NCBI GenBank assembly: GCA_025935735.1
Contig: JAICUS010000196.1
Location: forward strand, 1 to 9,613
Length of the DNA stretch: 9,613 nucleotides
Source: Solirubrobacteraceae bacterium
GTDB lineage: Bacteria; Actinomycetota; Thermoleophilia; Solirubrobacterales; Solirubrobacteraceae
Direction of reading: 5' to 3'
The translations under genes and the position numbers were made by a program. Shown here piece by piece: positions 1-6,137 of this stretch; the stretch's first letter is position 1; every line of letters starts with the position of its first letter. Below the pieces are notes generated by a model. That model made no database searches, was not told the origin of the DNA, and was given only the letters and a program-made list of their open reading frames with translations.

Positions 1-297
1 CTGGCCGAGGTGATCGAGGAGTTCGACCGCGTGGTCGGCTGCGACCGCCTCGGGTCGCTGCACGTCAACGACTCCGCCACGCCGCTGGGCTCCAACCGCG
101 ACCGCCACGCGAACCTGGGCGACGGCGAGATCGGCGCCGCCGGCATCGCCGCGTTCCTGTCCGAGCCGCGCTTCGAGGGCCTGCCGGTGATCTTCGAGGG
201 CCCGGGCCAGTCGGGCAAGCAGATCGAGCGCGAGGACATCGACTGGGCGAACAAGCTGCGCAAGCGGGGGCAGCGGGCGCGGGCACGGAAGAAGTAG
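1..297 (+). CDS. nfo: Endonuclease IV (AP endonuclease), C-terminal part, truncated by the window edge
   Basis: Hydrolyses the phosphodiester bond 5' of abasic sites in DNA (class II AP endonuclease, base excision repair, cytoplasm). Only the last 98 residues are present, reading in frame from base 1 to a TAG at 295-297. Motifs of the zinc-dependent TIM-barrel family are visible: LHVNDS (His21 of the fragment), NRDRH (Asp34, His36) and VIFEGPG (Glu66). These match the conserved metal ligands called H216, D229, H231 and E261 in E. coli Nfo. The usual ETPG is EGPG here. The tail is basic (KLRKRGQRARARKK), as is common in this family's actinobacterial members. The gene converges on dnaE; the 281-nt gap between them is a long inverted repeat. 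The start and N-terminal metal ligands lie outside the window, so completeness cannot be judged. Confidence 0.92.
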   Translation: MAEVIEEFDRVVGCDRLGSLHVNDSATPLGSNRDRHANLGDGEIGAAGIAAFLSEPRFEGLPVIFEGPGQSGKQIEREDIDWANKLRKRGQRARARKK

Positions 298-301
298 GCG
301 C

Positions 302-575
302 CGCGCCGGGGCCGGCGAACGGCTGCTGGGTAGGGGAGCGAGGGCCCGGGCCGCCGTGCGCGGATGATCGGTTCGGGCGGCGCCACTGAGGGGGTGCGCT
401 GGGTTTGTCCCGAATACCGGTACGAGGCCAGCACGGGGTGGACAGGCGGTGAGCGGGTGCTGTCGGACGTGGTCGGTTCTCGCGCTCCGGCGTGGCATTC
501 GCGCACACTCGTCCCTCGCGACCGTGGCGGAGGGACCACTCCCCTACCCAGCCGCAGTTCGCCGGTGCCGGCGCG
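302..575. repeat. Intergenic inverted-repeat element A (MITE-like or palindromic repeat)
   Basis: The left arm (302-338) and the reverse complement of the right arm (539-575) match at 33 of 37 positions. They share CGCGCCGG, CCGGCGAAC and CTGGGTAGGGGAG. With one single-base gap the symmetry extends outward to GTAGGCGC (294-301 and 575-582), which includes the TAG stop codons of nfo and dnaE. Weaker symmetry continues inward, with GTGCGCGGATG on the left against GTGCGCGAATG on the reverse complement of the right. The interior (about 200 nt) has no credible gene. It holds an 8-bp palindrome TACCGGTA (415-422) and a CAGCAC/GTGCTG pair (429-434, 457-462). The same arms flank element B at 9223-9455, which makes this a dispersed repeat family rather than a simple terminator. 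No transposase is present and no target-site duplication is obvious. Confidence 0.8.
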
Positions 576-578
576 CGC

Positions 579-3500
579 CTACGCAGCCGCGGGCGCGGCG
601 GCGCCGAGCAGCGCGTCCAGCTCGGCCTTCAGTGCGGCGTTGCGGGCGGCGACGCGGTAGGACTCGCCGAACTTCAGCCGGCGCAGGCCGGTGCGGGTGT
701 GCATCTCCAGCACGAACTCGGAGTCGCCTGGGTAGCGCTCGAAGAGCTCGCGCAGGTCGTCGATGACCGAGGCCGGGAGTTGGGCGGCGTCGACGCGGCG
801 GCGCACCGCCTGGGGCACGGTGGCGGCGAGTTTGGCCACCTGCTTCTTGGCCCGCTCGATCTCGGCTTCCGAGGGGTCGTAGCGCTCGACGTCGATGACG
901 ATGAGGCAGACCTTGCCGGCCTCCTTGTGGTCGACCCGGCCCTTGACCAGGACGATCGCGTCGGCGGCGATGACCTCCTCGGCCGCGGCCATCGCCTTCT
1001 CGAAGACCACGATCTCCACCGCGCCGTCGATGTCGTCGAGGGTGGCGAACATCATCGGCGTGCCGGTGCGCGTGCGGATCTTCTTGAACTCCGTGATCAT
1101 GCCGCCGACCTTCACCACGTCGCCGTCGCGGCGGTCGATCACCTGCTCGGTCGAGCAGTCGGCCTTCACCCGCAGCGCCTCGCGCACGCGCTTGAGCGGG
1201 TGCTCGGTGATGTAGAGGCCGATCGACTCCTTCTCCATCGCCAGCAGCTCGGTCCGCTCGTGCTCGTGCTCGGGGATCGGCGGATAGGACGGCGCGGCCA
1301 GCGCGGGCGCGGAGGGGTGAGTGGGATTCAGATCAACGAGGTCGAAGATCGACCCCTGGCCCATCTGCGCGTCCAGCTGCGCGCGCTGCCCGGAGGCCTG
1401 GGCGGAGTCGAGCACCTCGAGCATCCCGCGCCGGGTCGCGCCGGTGGAGCCGAACGCGCCGCACTTGATCAGCGCCTCGATCGAGCGCTTGTTGACCGTG
1501 CGGCAGTCCACGCGCTCGCAGAAGTCCCACAGCGAGACGAAGGGGCCACCCTCTTCGCGCGCCCGCTTGATCGCCTCCACGGCGGCGAAGCCGACGCCCT
1601 TCACGGCGTCGAGCCCGAAGCGGATGTTGCCGTCGACGACCATGAACTCGTGATCTGAGTCATTGACGTCGGGCGGCAGGATCTCGATCCCCATCGCCTC
1701 GGTCTGGGCCACGAAGAACGGCACCTTGTCCTTGGTGTCCATCACCGAGGAGATCAGCGCCGCCATGTACTCGGCCGGGTAGTTGGCCTTCAGCCAGGCG
1801 GTCCGGTAGGAGATCAGCGCGTAGCAGGCGGCGTGGCTGCGGTTGAACGAGTAGTCGGCGGACTTTTCGTTGACCGTCCACAGCCACTCGGCCACGTCGG
1901 GGCTCGTGCCGGTCGACTGGCAGCCCGCGAAGAAGTCGGGCTTCAGCTTGGCCATCGCCTCGCGGTTCTTCTTGCCGATCGCCTTGCGCAGGTCGTCCGC
2001 CTTCGGGCCGGGGAAGCCCGCGAGCGTCTTGGCGATCTGCATCGCCTGCTCCTGATAGAGGATCACGCCCTTGGTGGCCTGCGTGATCGGGACCAGCCGC
2101 TCGTCGACGTACTCGATCGTCTCCGGGTTGCGCTTGCCGCGCGCGTACGTCGGGATCTGGTCCATCGCGCCCGGCCGGTAGAGCGCGACCAGCGCCACGA
2201 GGTCCTCGAACTCGGTCGGCCCGACCTTGCGCAGCGCCTCCCGCATGCCCTCGGACTCGAACTGGAACACCCCGATGGAGTCGCCCCGGGCCATCATCTC
2301 GTAGGTCTTCGCGTCGTCGAGGTCCAGCCGCTCCATGTCGATGCGCTGTCCCGTCGAGCGCTCGATGACGTCCAGCGCGTCCTCGATGACGTCGAGGTTG
2401 CGCAGGCCCAGGAAGTCCATCTTGAGCAGGCCGATCTCCTCGATCGGCTTCATGGAGAACTGGGTGACCGTGCGATAGGCCTTCGCACCGTCCTCGGCGG
2501 TGCCGGCGTCGGCGAGCTGGAGCGGCACGATGTCGGTCAGCGACCGGTCGGAGATGACCACCGCGGCGGCGTGGATGGACGCGTTGCGGACGATCCCCTC
2601 GAGGCCCTGGGCGACGTCGACGATCTGCTTGGCCACCGGGTCGCGCGCCACCTCGGCCGCGAGGTCGGCGCCCGGCTGCAGGCACTCCTCGAAGCTCGGC
2701 GGGCGGCCCATGATCGGGTCCGGGATCAGCTTGGCCAGCTTGTCCCCCACCCCGTAGTCGTGCCCCAGCACGCGCGCGGCGTCGCGCGTGGCCGCGCGCG
2801 GGAACATCTTGCCGAACGTGATGATCTGGGCCACGCGGTCGGCCCCGTACTTCTCGGTCACGTACCGGATCACGCGCTCGCGCCCGCGCACGGAGAAGTC
2901 GATGTCGATGTCCGGCATCGACACGCGCTCGGCGTTGAGGAAGCGCTCGAACAGCAGGTCGTAGCGCAGCGGGTCGACGTCCGTGATCTGCAGGCAGTAG
3001 GCCACGAGGCTGCCGGCGGCGCTGCCGCGGCCCGGGCCGACCGCGATCCCGTTCGACTTCGCGTAGTTGACGAAGTCCCAGACGATGAGGAAGTAGGCGT
3101 TGAAGCCCATCTTGTCGATGACGCCGAGCTCCATCTCCATGCGCTCGACGGCCTCGGGCGGCGGCGGGTCGCCGTAGCGGCGGCGCAGCCCCTGCGCGAC
3201 CAGCGAGCGCAGATAGGCCTTCTCGTGGAGGCCGTCCGGGCAGTCGAAGCGCGGGATGAGCTGGCCGCCCAGCGCGAGCTCCACGTGGCAGCGCTCGGCG
3301 ATCTCCAGCGTGGCCTCCAGCGCCCCCGGGAACTCGGCGAACGACTCCGCCATCTCCTGCGAGGACTTCAAGTAGAACTCGTTGGTGGAGAAGGACATCT
3401 TGGGCGCCGCGAGCGTGGACTTGGTCTGCACGCACAGCAGCGCCGCGTGATGGTTGAAGTCCTCCCGGCGCAGGTAGTGCACGTCGGCCGTGGCCGCCAG

Positions 3501-4100
3501 CGGCCGCCCCATCTCGGCGGCGAACCGGACGATCGCCTCGTTGACCTGCTCCTGCTCCTTGAGCCCGTTCTTCTGGATCTCGAAGTAGACGTCCTCGGGG
3601 CCGAACGCCTGCACGAGGTCGTCGAGGTGGGCGCGCGCCCCCTTGAGGTCGCCGGCCAGAATCCGCTGGCTCGTGCGGGCGGCCAGGCAGCCGGTGAGGC
3701 AGATGACGCCCTCGGCGTGCTCGGCCAGCAGCTCGAGGTCCACGCCCGGCTTGCCGCGGTGCAGCCCCTCGAGGAAGCCGCGGCTGGAGAGCTTGGTGAG
3801 GTTGCGGAAGCCCTCGTCGCTGGCCGCGAGCAGCGTGAGATGGTTGCGCTCGACCTTGCCCTCGCGATGGCGGCGATCGTCCACGTAGTAGGCCTCGAGG
3901 CCGAGCAGCGGCTTGACGCCGTGCTTGGAGGCGGCCTTGTAGAGCTCGACCGCGCCGTTCATGACGCCGTGGTCGGTCAGACCGATGGCGGGCTGGCCGA
4001 AGTTGGCCGCGCGGGCGGCCAGCGCGTCGACCTTGCACGCGCCGTCGAGCAGCGAATACTCCGAGTGGACGTGCAGGTGGGCGACGGACGGCTGGCTCAC
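579..4100 (-). CDS. dnaE: DNA polymerase III alpha subunit (replicative polymerase, DnaE1 type)
   Basis: Catalytic subunit of the chromosomal replicase; 1173 aa, normal for the family. Domains in order: PHP domain (about 5-275); palm with GPGRGSAAGS (355-364), catalytic Asp399 and Asp401 in PDIDIDF (396-402) and Asp562 in KMDFLGLR; fingers to about 830; helix-hairpin-helix region (about 828-865); a clamp-binding pentapeptide QGSIF (915-919); OB fold (about 995-1072); C-terminal tail ending in an Ala-rich stretch. The PHP domain keeps all nine expected metal ligands: H10, H12, D19, H44, E69, H87, C138, D206 and H208. This set is associated with built-in 3'-5' exonuclease proofreading in mycobacterial DnaE1. 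The start is GTG at 4098-4100, directly before the conserved HLHVHSEYS block. No Shine-Dalgarno is seen, but a TATCGT box lies 9 nt upstream, so a leaderless mRNA is possible. Divergent from the SelA-like gene and convergent with nfo. Confidence 0.98.
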   Translation of the reverse strand: MSQPSVAHLHVHSEYSLLDGACKVDALAARAANFGQPAIGLTDHGVMNGAVELYKAASKHGVKPLLGLEAYYVDDRRHREGKVERNHLTLLAASDEGFRNLTKLSSRGFLEGLHRGKPGVDLELLAEHAEGVICLTGCLAARTSQRILAGDLKGARAHLDDLVQAFGPEDVYFEIQKNGLKEQEQVNEAIVRFAAEMGRPLAATADVHYLRREDFNHHAALLCVQTKSTLAAPKMSFSTNEFYLKSSQEMAESFAEFPGALEATLEIAERCHVELALGGQLIPRFDCPDGLHEKAYLRSLVAQGLRRRYGDPPPPEAVERMEMELGVIDKMGFNAYFLIVWDFVNYAKSNGIAVGPGRGSAAGSLVAYCLQITDVDPLRYDLLFERFLNAERVSMPDIDIDFSVRGRERVIRYVTEKYGADRVAQIITFGKMFPRAATRDAARVLGHDYGVGDKLAKLIPDPIMGRPPSFEECLQPGADLAAEVARDPVAKQIVDVAQGLEGIVRNASIHAAAVVISDRSLTDIVPLQLADAGTAEDGAKAYRTVTQFSMKPIEEIGLLKMDFLGLRNLDVIEDALDVIERSTGQRIDMERLDLDDAKTYEMMARGDSIGVFQFESEGMREALRKVGPTEFEDLVALVALYRPGAMDQIPTYARGKRNPETIEYVDERLVPITQATKGVILYQEQAMQIAKTLAGFPGPKADDLRKAIGKKNREAMAKLKPDFFAGCQSTGTSPDVAEWLWTVNEKSADYSFNRSHAACYALISYRTAWLKANYPAEYMAALISSVMDTKDKVPFFVAQTEAMGIEILPPDVNDSDHEFMVVDGNIRFGLDAVKGVGFAAVEAIKRAREEGGPFVSLWDFCERVDCRTVNKRSIEALIKCGAFGSTGATRRGMLEVLDSAQASGQRAQLDAQMGQGSIFDLVDLNPTHPSAPALAAPSYPPIPEHEHERTELLAMEKESIGLYITEHPLKRVREALRVKADCSTEQVIDRRDGDVVKVGGMITEFKKIRTRTGTPMMFATLDDIDGAVEIVVFEKAMAAAEEVIAADAIVLVKGRVDHKEAGKVCLIVIDVERYDPSEAEIERAKKQVAKLAATVPQAVRRRVDAAQLPASVIDDLRELFERYPGDSEFVLEMHTRTGLRRLKFGESYRVAARNAALKAELDALLGAAAPAAA

Positions 4101-4109
4101 GGGCGGGGA

Positions 4110-4115
4110 ACGATA
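4110..4115 (-). promoter_or_regulatory. Candidate -10 box for dnaE
   Basis: On the minus strand this reads TATCGT, fitting the TAnnnT pattern of actinobacterial -10 boxes. It ends 9 nt before the GTG start of dnaE, so transcription would begin at or next to the start codon. That would explain the absence of a Shine-Dalgarno sequence. No convincing -35 box is seen. It lies in the 72-nt divergent gap shared with the SelA-like gene, for which I found no clear promoter. Prediction from pattern only. Confidence 0.35.
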
Positions 4116-4172
4116 GGCGGCGCGGCGGACGCCACCCGCTCGCCAGCCCGCAACGTGCGACGATCCCGCGCC

Positions 4173-5231
4173 GTGTCGCTCTATGCCTCGCTCGGGGTGC
4201 GCCGGGTGGTCAACGCGTGCGGGATCTACACCGACCTCGGGGGCTCGCGCCTCTCTCCCGCGGTATGGGCGGCGGCGGCGGAGGCGAACGCGACCTGGGC
4301 GTCGCTGGACGAGCTGCTGGCGCGCTCGGGGGAGCGGATCGCCGAGCTGGTGGGCTGCGAGGCGGCGCGGGTGGTGCCGGGCGCCTCGGCGGGGATCGTG
4401 CTGTCACTGGCGGCGCTGATCGCCCGCGGCGACGGCGCGCTCATGGAGGCGCTGCCGGTCGGCGAGGCCCGGGTCGTGCTGCAGCCCGGCCACGCCTACA
4501 AGTACGCGCGGCTGGCGTCGCTTTCCGGGGCCCGCGCGGTGCCGTGGTTCGAGGACGGCGTCGCCGCGGTCCTGCACCCGGCGCATCTCGACGAGACGGC
4601 GGAGCCGCTGTCCCGTGTCGCGCCGCTGGCCCGTGCGCGGGACGCGGGCGTCGTGGTCGACGCGGCGTACCTCAGCTACCCGCTGTCCGAGCTCGCCCGC
4701 TGGACCGCGGACGCCGACCTGGCCTGCTTCTCGGCCAAGTACTTCTGGGGGCCCAACGGCGGCGGGTTCGTGGCGGGGCGCGGCGAGGCGGTCGAGTGGC
4801 TGGCCGCGCTCGACTTCACCGGCTACGAGTCGGGGCCGTGGCTCACCTTCGGGCGCGCGTGGAAGCTCGACCGGGCGACGGTCTGCGCCACCGTGGCCGC
4901 GCTGGAGGAGTGGACGCGGACGGACCACGCGGCGCGCTGGGAGGGCTACGGCGAGCTGGCGCGCGCGCTGGCCGTGCGCTGCGCGGAGCTGGCGGGCGCC
5001 GGCTGCGCGCTGCGGCAGTTCACGCTGGACGAGCGCCTGGTCGACGGTCCGGTCAACGCGCTGGTCGTCACGGGCGCGCGCGATCCCGCGGGCGTGGTCG
5101 CCCGGATGGCGGCCGGCGACCCGAGCGTACGCGCCATGCTCGACGGCGACGCGGTCGTGTTCTGCACCGAGGCGCTGTCGCCAACTGAGGTTGACGAGGC
5201 GGCCGCGGCGCTACGCTCGGCCTGGCATTGA
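4173..5231 (+). CDS. PLP-dependent enzyme of the SelA / D-glucosaminate-6-phosphate ammonia-lyase-like group
   Basis: 352 aa, a fold-type I pyridoxal-phosphate protein related to selenocysteine synthase (SelA) and DgaE-like lyases. Evidence: N-terminal RRVVNACGIYTDLGGSRLSP (11-30), like the VIN-A-G-T-xLG-S-x-xS opening of this group; LDELLARSGERIAELVG; the cofactor phosphate region PGASAGI (69-75); VVDAAY with Asp163 placed for the pyridine nitrogen; and FSAKYFWGPNGGGF, where Lys189 is the predicted Schiff-base lysine. It is shorter than bacterial SelA (about 460 aa), and no selenocysteine genes are nearby, so SelA activity is unlikely. Substrate unknown. The start is uncertain: GTG 4173 is chosen because it just precedes the conserved N-terminus, while in-frame GTG 4155 is possible, and neither has a good ribosome site. 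A GntR/FCD regulator follows 258 nt downstream on the same strand, hinting at a regulated catabolic role (inference). Confidence 0.8.
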   Translation: MSLYASLGVRRVVNACGIYTDLGGSRLSPAVWAAAAEANATWASLDELLARSGERIAELVGCEAARVVPGASAGIVLSLAALIARGDGALMEALPVGEARVVLQPGHAYKYARLASLSGARAVPWFEDGVAAVLHPAHLDETAEPLSRVAPLARARDAGVVVDAAYLSYPLSELARWTADADLACFSAKYFWGPNGGGFVAGRGEAVEWLAALDFTGYESGPWLTFGRAWKLDRATVCATVAALEEWTRTDHAARWEGYGELARALAVRCAELAGAGCALRQFTLDERLVDGPVNALVVTGARDPAGVVARMAAGDPSVRAMLDGDAVVFCTEALSPTEVDEAAAALRSAWH

Positions 5232-5248
5232 GGTGCCCGCCCGAAGGT

Positions 5249-5262
5249 CCAGGCGAGCCTGG
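5249..5262 (+). terminator. Weak stem-loop after the SelA-like gene
   Basis: CCAGG-CGAG-CCTGG, a perfect 5-bp stem with a 4-nt loop, begins 18 nt after the stop codon at 5231. There is no T tract behind it, so it is at best a weak or factor-assisted 3' end signal. Confidence 0.22.
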
Positions 5263-5292
5263 CTCGGAGATTCGTCCGTTCCCACTGGCGTC

Positions 5293-5298
5293 TTGACA
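5293..5298 (+). promoter_or_regulatory. Possible -35 box (TTGACA) upstream of the GntR gene
   Basis: A perfect TTGACA in a gap otherwise lacking A/T-rich sequence. The matching -10 is unclear: GAGCAT at 5316-5321 has the right 17-nt spacing but only three consensus bases. If used, the regulator mRNA would have a leader of about 160 nt containing the two inverted repeats at 5385-5403 and 5431-5458. The match may be chance. Confidence 0.3.
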
Positions 5299-5384
5299 GT
5301 CGCGCGCGATCCTCGGAGCATCGTCTACGTGGCCCCAACCATCCCCCGCTTGGCGCTTTGCCACGCGGCGCGCGCGCGTCGCAC

Positions 5385-5403
5385 GTCCCCCGCTCGCGGG
5401 GAC
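5385..5403 (+). terminator. Terminator-like stem-loop with short T run
   Basis: GTCCCC (5385-5390) pairs with GGGGAC (5398-5403) around a 7-nt loop and is followed by TTTG. It lies 154 nt past the stop of the SelA-like gene and 87 nt before the GntR start. It could end the upstream transcript or act as a leader structure in the regulator mRNA. The T run is only three bases, so the call is weak. Confidence 0.3.
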
Positions 5404-5430
5404 TTTGCGCCGGTCCGCGCGGTTCGTGTG

Positions 5431-5458
5431 CGGACACCGGACATGGGTGCGGTGTCCG
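5431..5458 (+). promoter_or_regulatory. 9-bp perfect inverted repeat, possible operator or leader hairpin of the GntR gene
   Basis: CGGACACCG (5431-5439) and CGGTGTCCG (5450-5458) are exact inverted repeats separated by 10 nt. The half-site centres are therefore 19 bp apart, close to two helical turns, as expected for a dimeric regulator. A smaller partial palindrome GTGT-N4-ACAC (5426-5437) overlaps the left half. It ends 31 nt before the ATG of the GntR/FCD regulator, so autoregulation is a natural guess. In RNA it would form a hairpin upstream of the ribosome site. Confidence 0.45.
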
Positions 5459-5493
5459 AGCGGCGACGTTCCAGCTTCTGGAGCGGGGCATGA
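5443..5493 (+). CDS. Possible 16-aa leader ORF coupled to the GntR gene
   Basis: ATG at 5443 opens a 16-codon frame (MGAVSERRRSSFWSGA) whose TGA (5491-5493) overlaps the ATG of the regulator as ATGA, the classic translational-coupling arrangement. The start lies in the spacer of the 9-bp inverted repeat, so a hairpin there would occlude it. No good Shine-Dalgarno precedes it. In such GC-rich DNA a short frame like this can arise by chance, so this is a candidate only. Confidence 0.2.
   Translation: MGAVSERRRSSFWSGA
5480..5483 (+). promoter_or_regulatory. Ribosome binding site of the GntR gene
   Basis: GGAG, 6 nt before ATG 5490. This is the best Shine-Dalgarno in the window and fixes the start of the regulator; the longer in-frame reading upstream (to a TTG at 5358) has no such site and no family resemblance. 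Confidence 0.7.
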
Positions 5494-6137
5494 GGGTGGT
5501 CTCGCTCGAGCGGACCCGGCCGGCGGACGACATCGCCGAGGCGCTGCGCGACGACGTCCTCGGCGGGCTCCTGCCGCCCGGGACGCGCGTGGCGGAGGAG
5601 GACGTGCAGGCGCGCTTCCGCGTGGGCCGCGAGCTGGCCCGCGACGCGCTCTCGGAGCTCGAGCGCGACGGGCTGCTCGTCCACTCGCTGCACCGCGGCC
5701 TGGAGGTCGTGCGGCTGGCCGTCGAGGACGTGCGCGACCTGTTCGCCGCGCGGCGCACGCTGGAGCTCGCGGGCCTCGACGCGTTCGTGCGCCGCCGGCC
5801 GGCCGACGACGTGTGGCTCCAGGCGGCGGTCCAGAGCATGACCGACGCCGCGCGCAAGGCCGACGGGCGCGCCGCCGTGGCCGCCGACGCCGCGTTCCAC
5901 CTGGCGATCGTCGCCTCCACCTCCTCGCGCCGCATCCGGCTGGCCGCCGAGGCCGCCTGGCGCGAGCTGCGCATCGTGCTGGCAGTCGCCGACCGCGTCT
6001 CGAGCGACCTCGACGAGCTGGCGGCCGACCACGCCGGGCTGGCGGAGCTGCTGGGCACGGCCCCGGCCGGATCGGCCCGGGCCGCGCTGCTCGACCACCT
6101 GCGCCGCGCCGAGGCGCGGGCGCTGGCCGTCATCTGA
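5490..6137 (+). CDS. GntR-family transcriptional regulator, FCD (FadR/VanR-like) subgroup
   Basis: 215 aa, usual length for the group. Residues 1-75 form the winged helix-turn-helix (DDIAEALRDDVLGGLLPPGT, then the recognition region around VGRELARDALSELERDGLL). The common SRxPVREAL signature has drifted to GRELARDAL. Residues about 80-215 form the all-helical FCD ligand domain. Its expected metal ligands are all present: Asp133 and His137 in DAAFH, His181 in ADHAG, and His203 in LLDHL. Proteins of this kind usually repress genes for uptake or breakdown of small organic acids, amino acids or sugars and release DNA on binding the metabolite. The ATG at 5490 has a good GGAG 6 nt upstream. Targets are unknown; the SelA-like gene upstream and its own promoter (inverted repeat 5431-5458) are the obvious candidates. 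It converges on the SCP2-like gene, overlapping it by 8 nt. Confidence 0.92.
   Translation: MRVVSLERTRPADDIAEALRDDVLGGLLPPGTRVAEEDVQARFRVGRELARDALSELERDGLLVHSLHRGLEVVRLAVEDVRDLFAARRTLELAGLDAFVRRRPADDVWLQAAVQSMTDAARKADGRAAVAADAAFHLAIVASTSSRRIRLAAEAAWRELRIVLAVADRVSSDLDELAADHAGLAELLGTAPAGSARAALLDHLRRAEARALAVI

Noticed and set aside
364..660. Open frames inside element A on the plus strand
   Set aside because: They run from the repeat into the antisense of dnaE, lack a ribosome site and family resemblance, and are better explained as chance frames in a palindromic repeat.
1660..4038. A 792-codon open frame on the minus strand, in another frame of dnaE
   Set aside because: Its Arg/Gly/Pro/Ala-rich translation has no recognisable motif, and it lies wholly inside dnaE, whose frame carries clear catalytic motifs. 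High GC removes stop codons from shadow frames.
1833..4172. Long plus-strand open frame opposite dnaE, continuous with the SelA-like gene
   Set aside because: Only the part from about 4173 resembles a protein family. The upstream part is an antisense shadow of dnaE rich in Val/Leu/Asp/Arg, not an N-terminal domain.
4173..5231. Naming the PLP gene selA (selenocysteine synthase)
   Set aside because: The protein is about 100 residues shorter than bacterial SelA, and no selB, selD or tRNA-Sec gene is visible, so the symbol would overstate the evidence.
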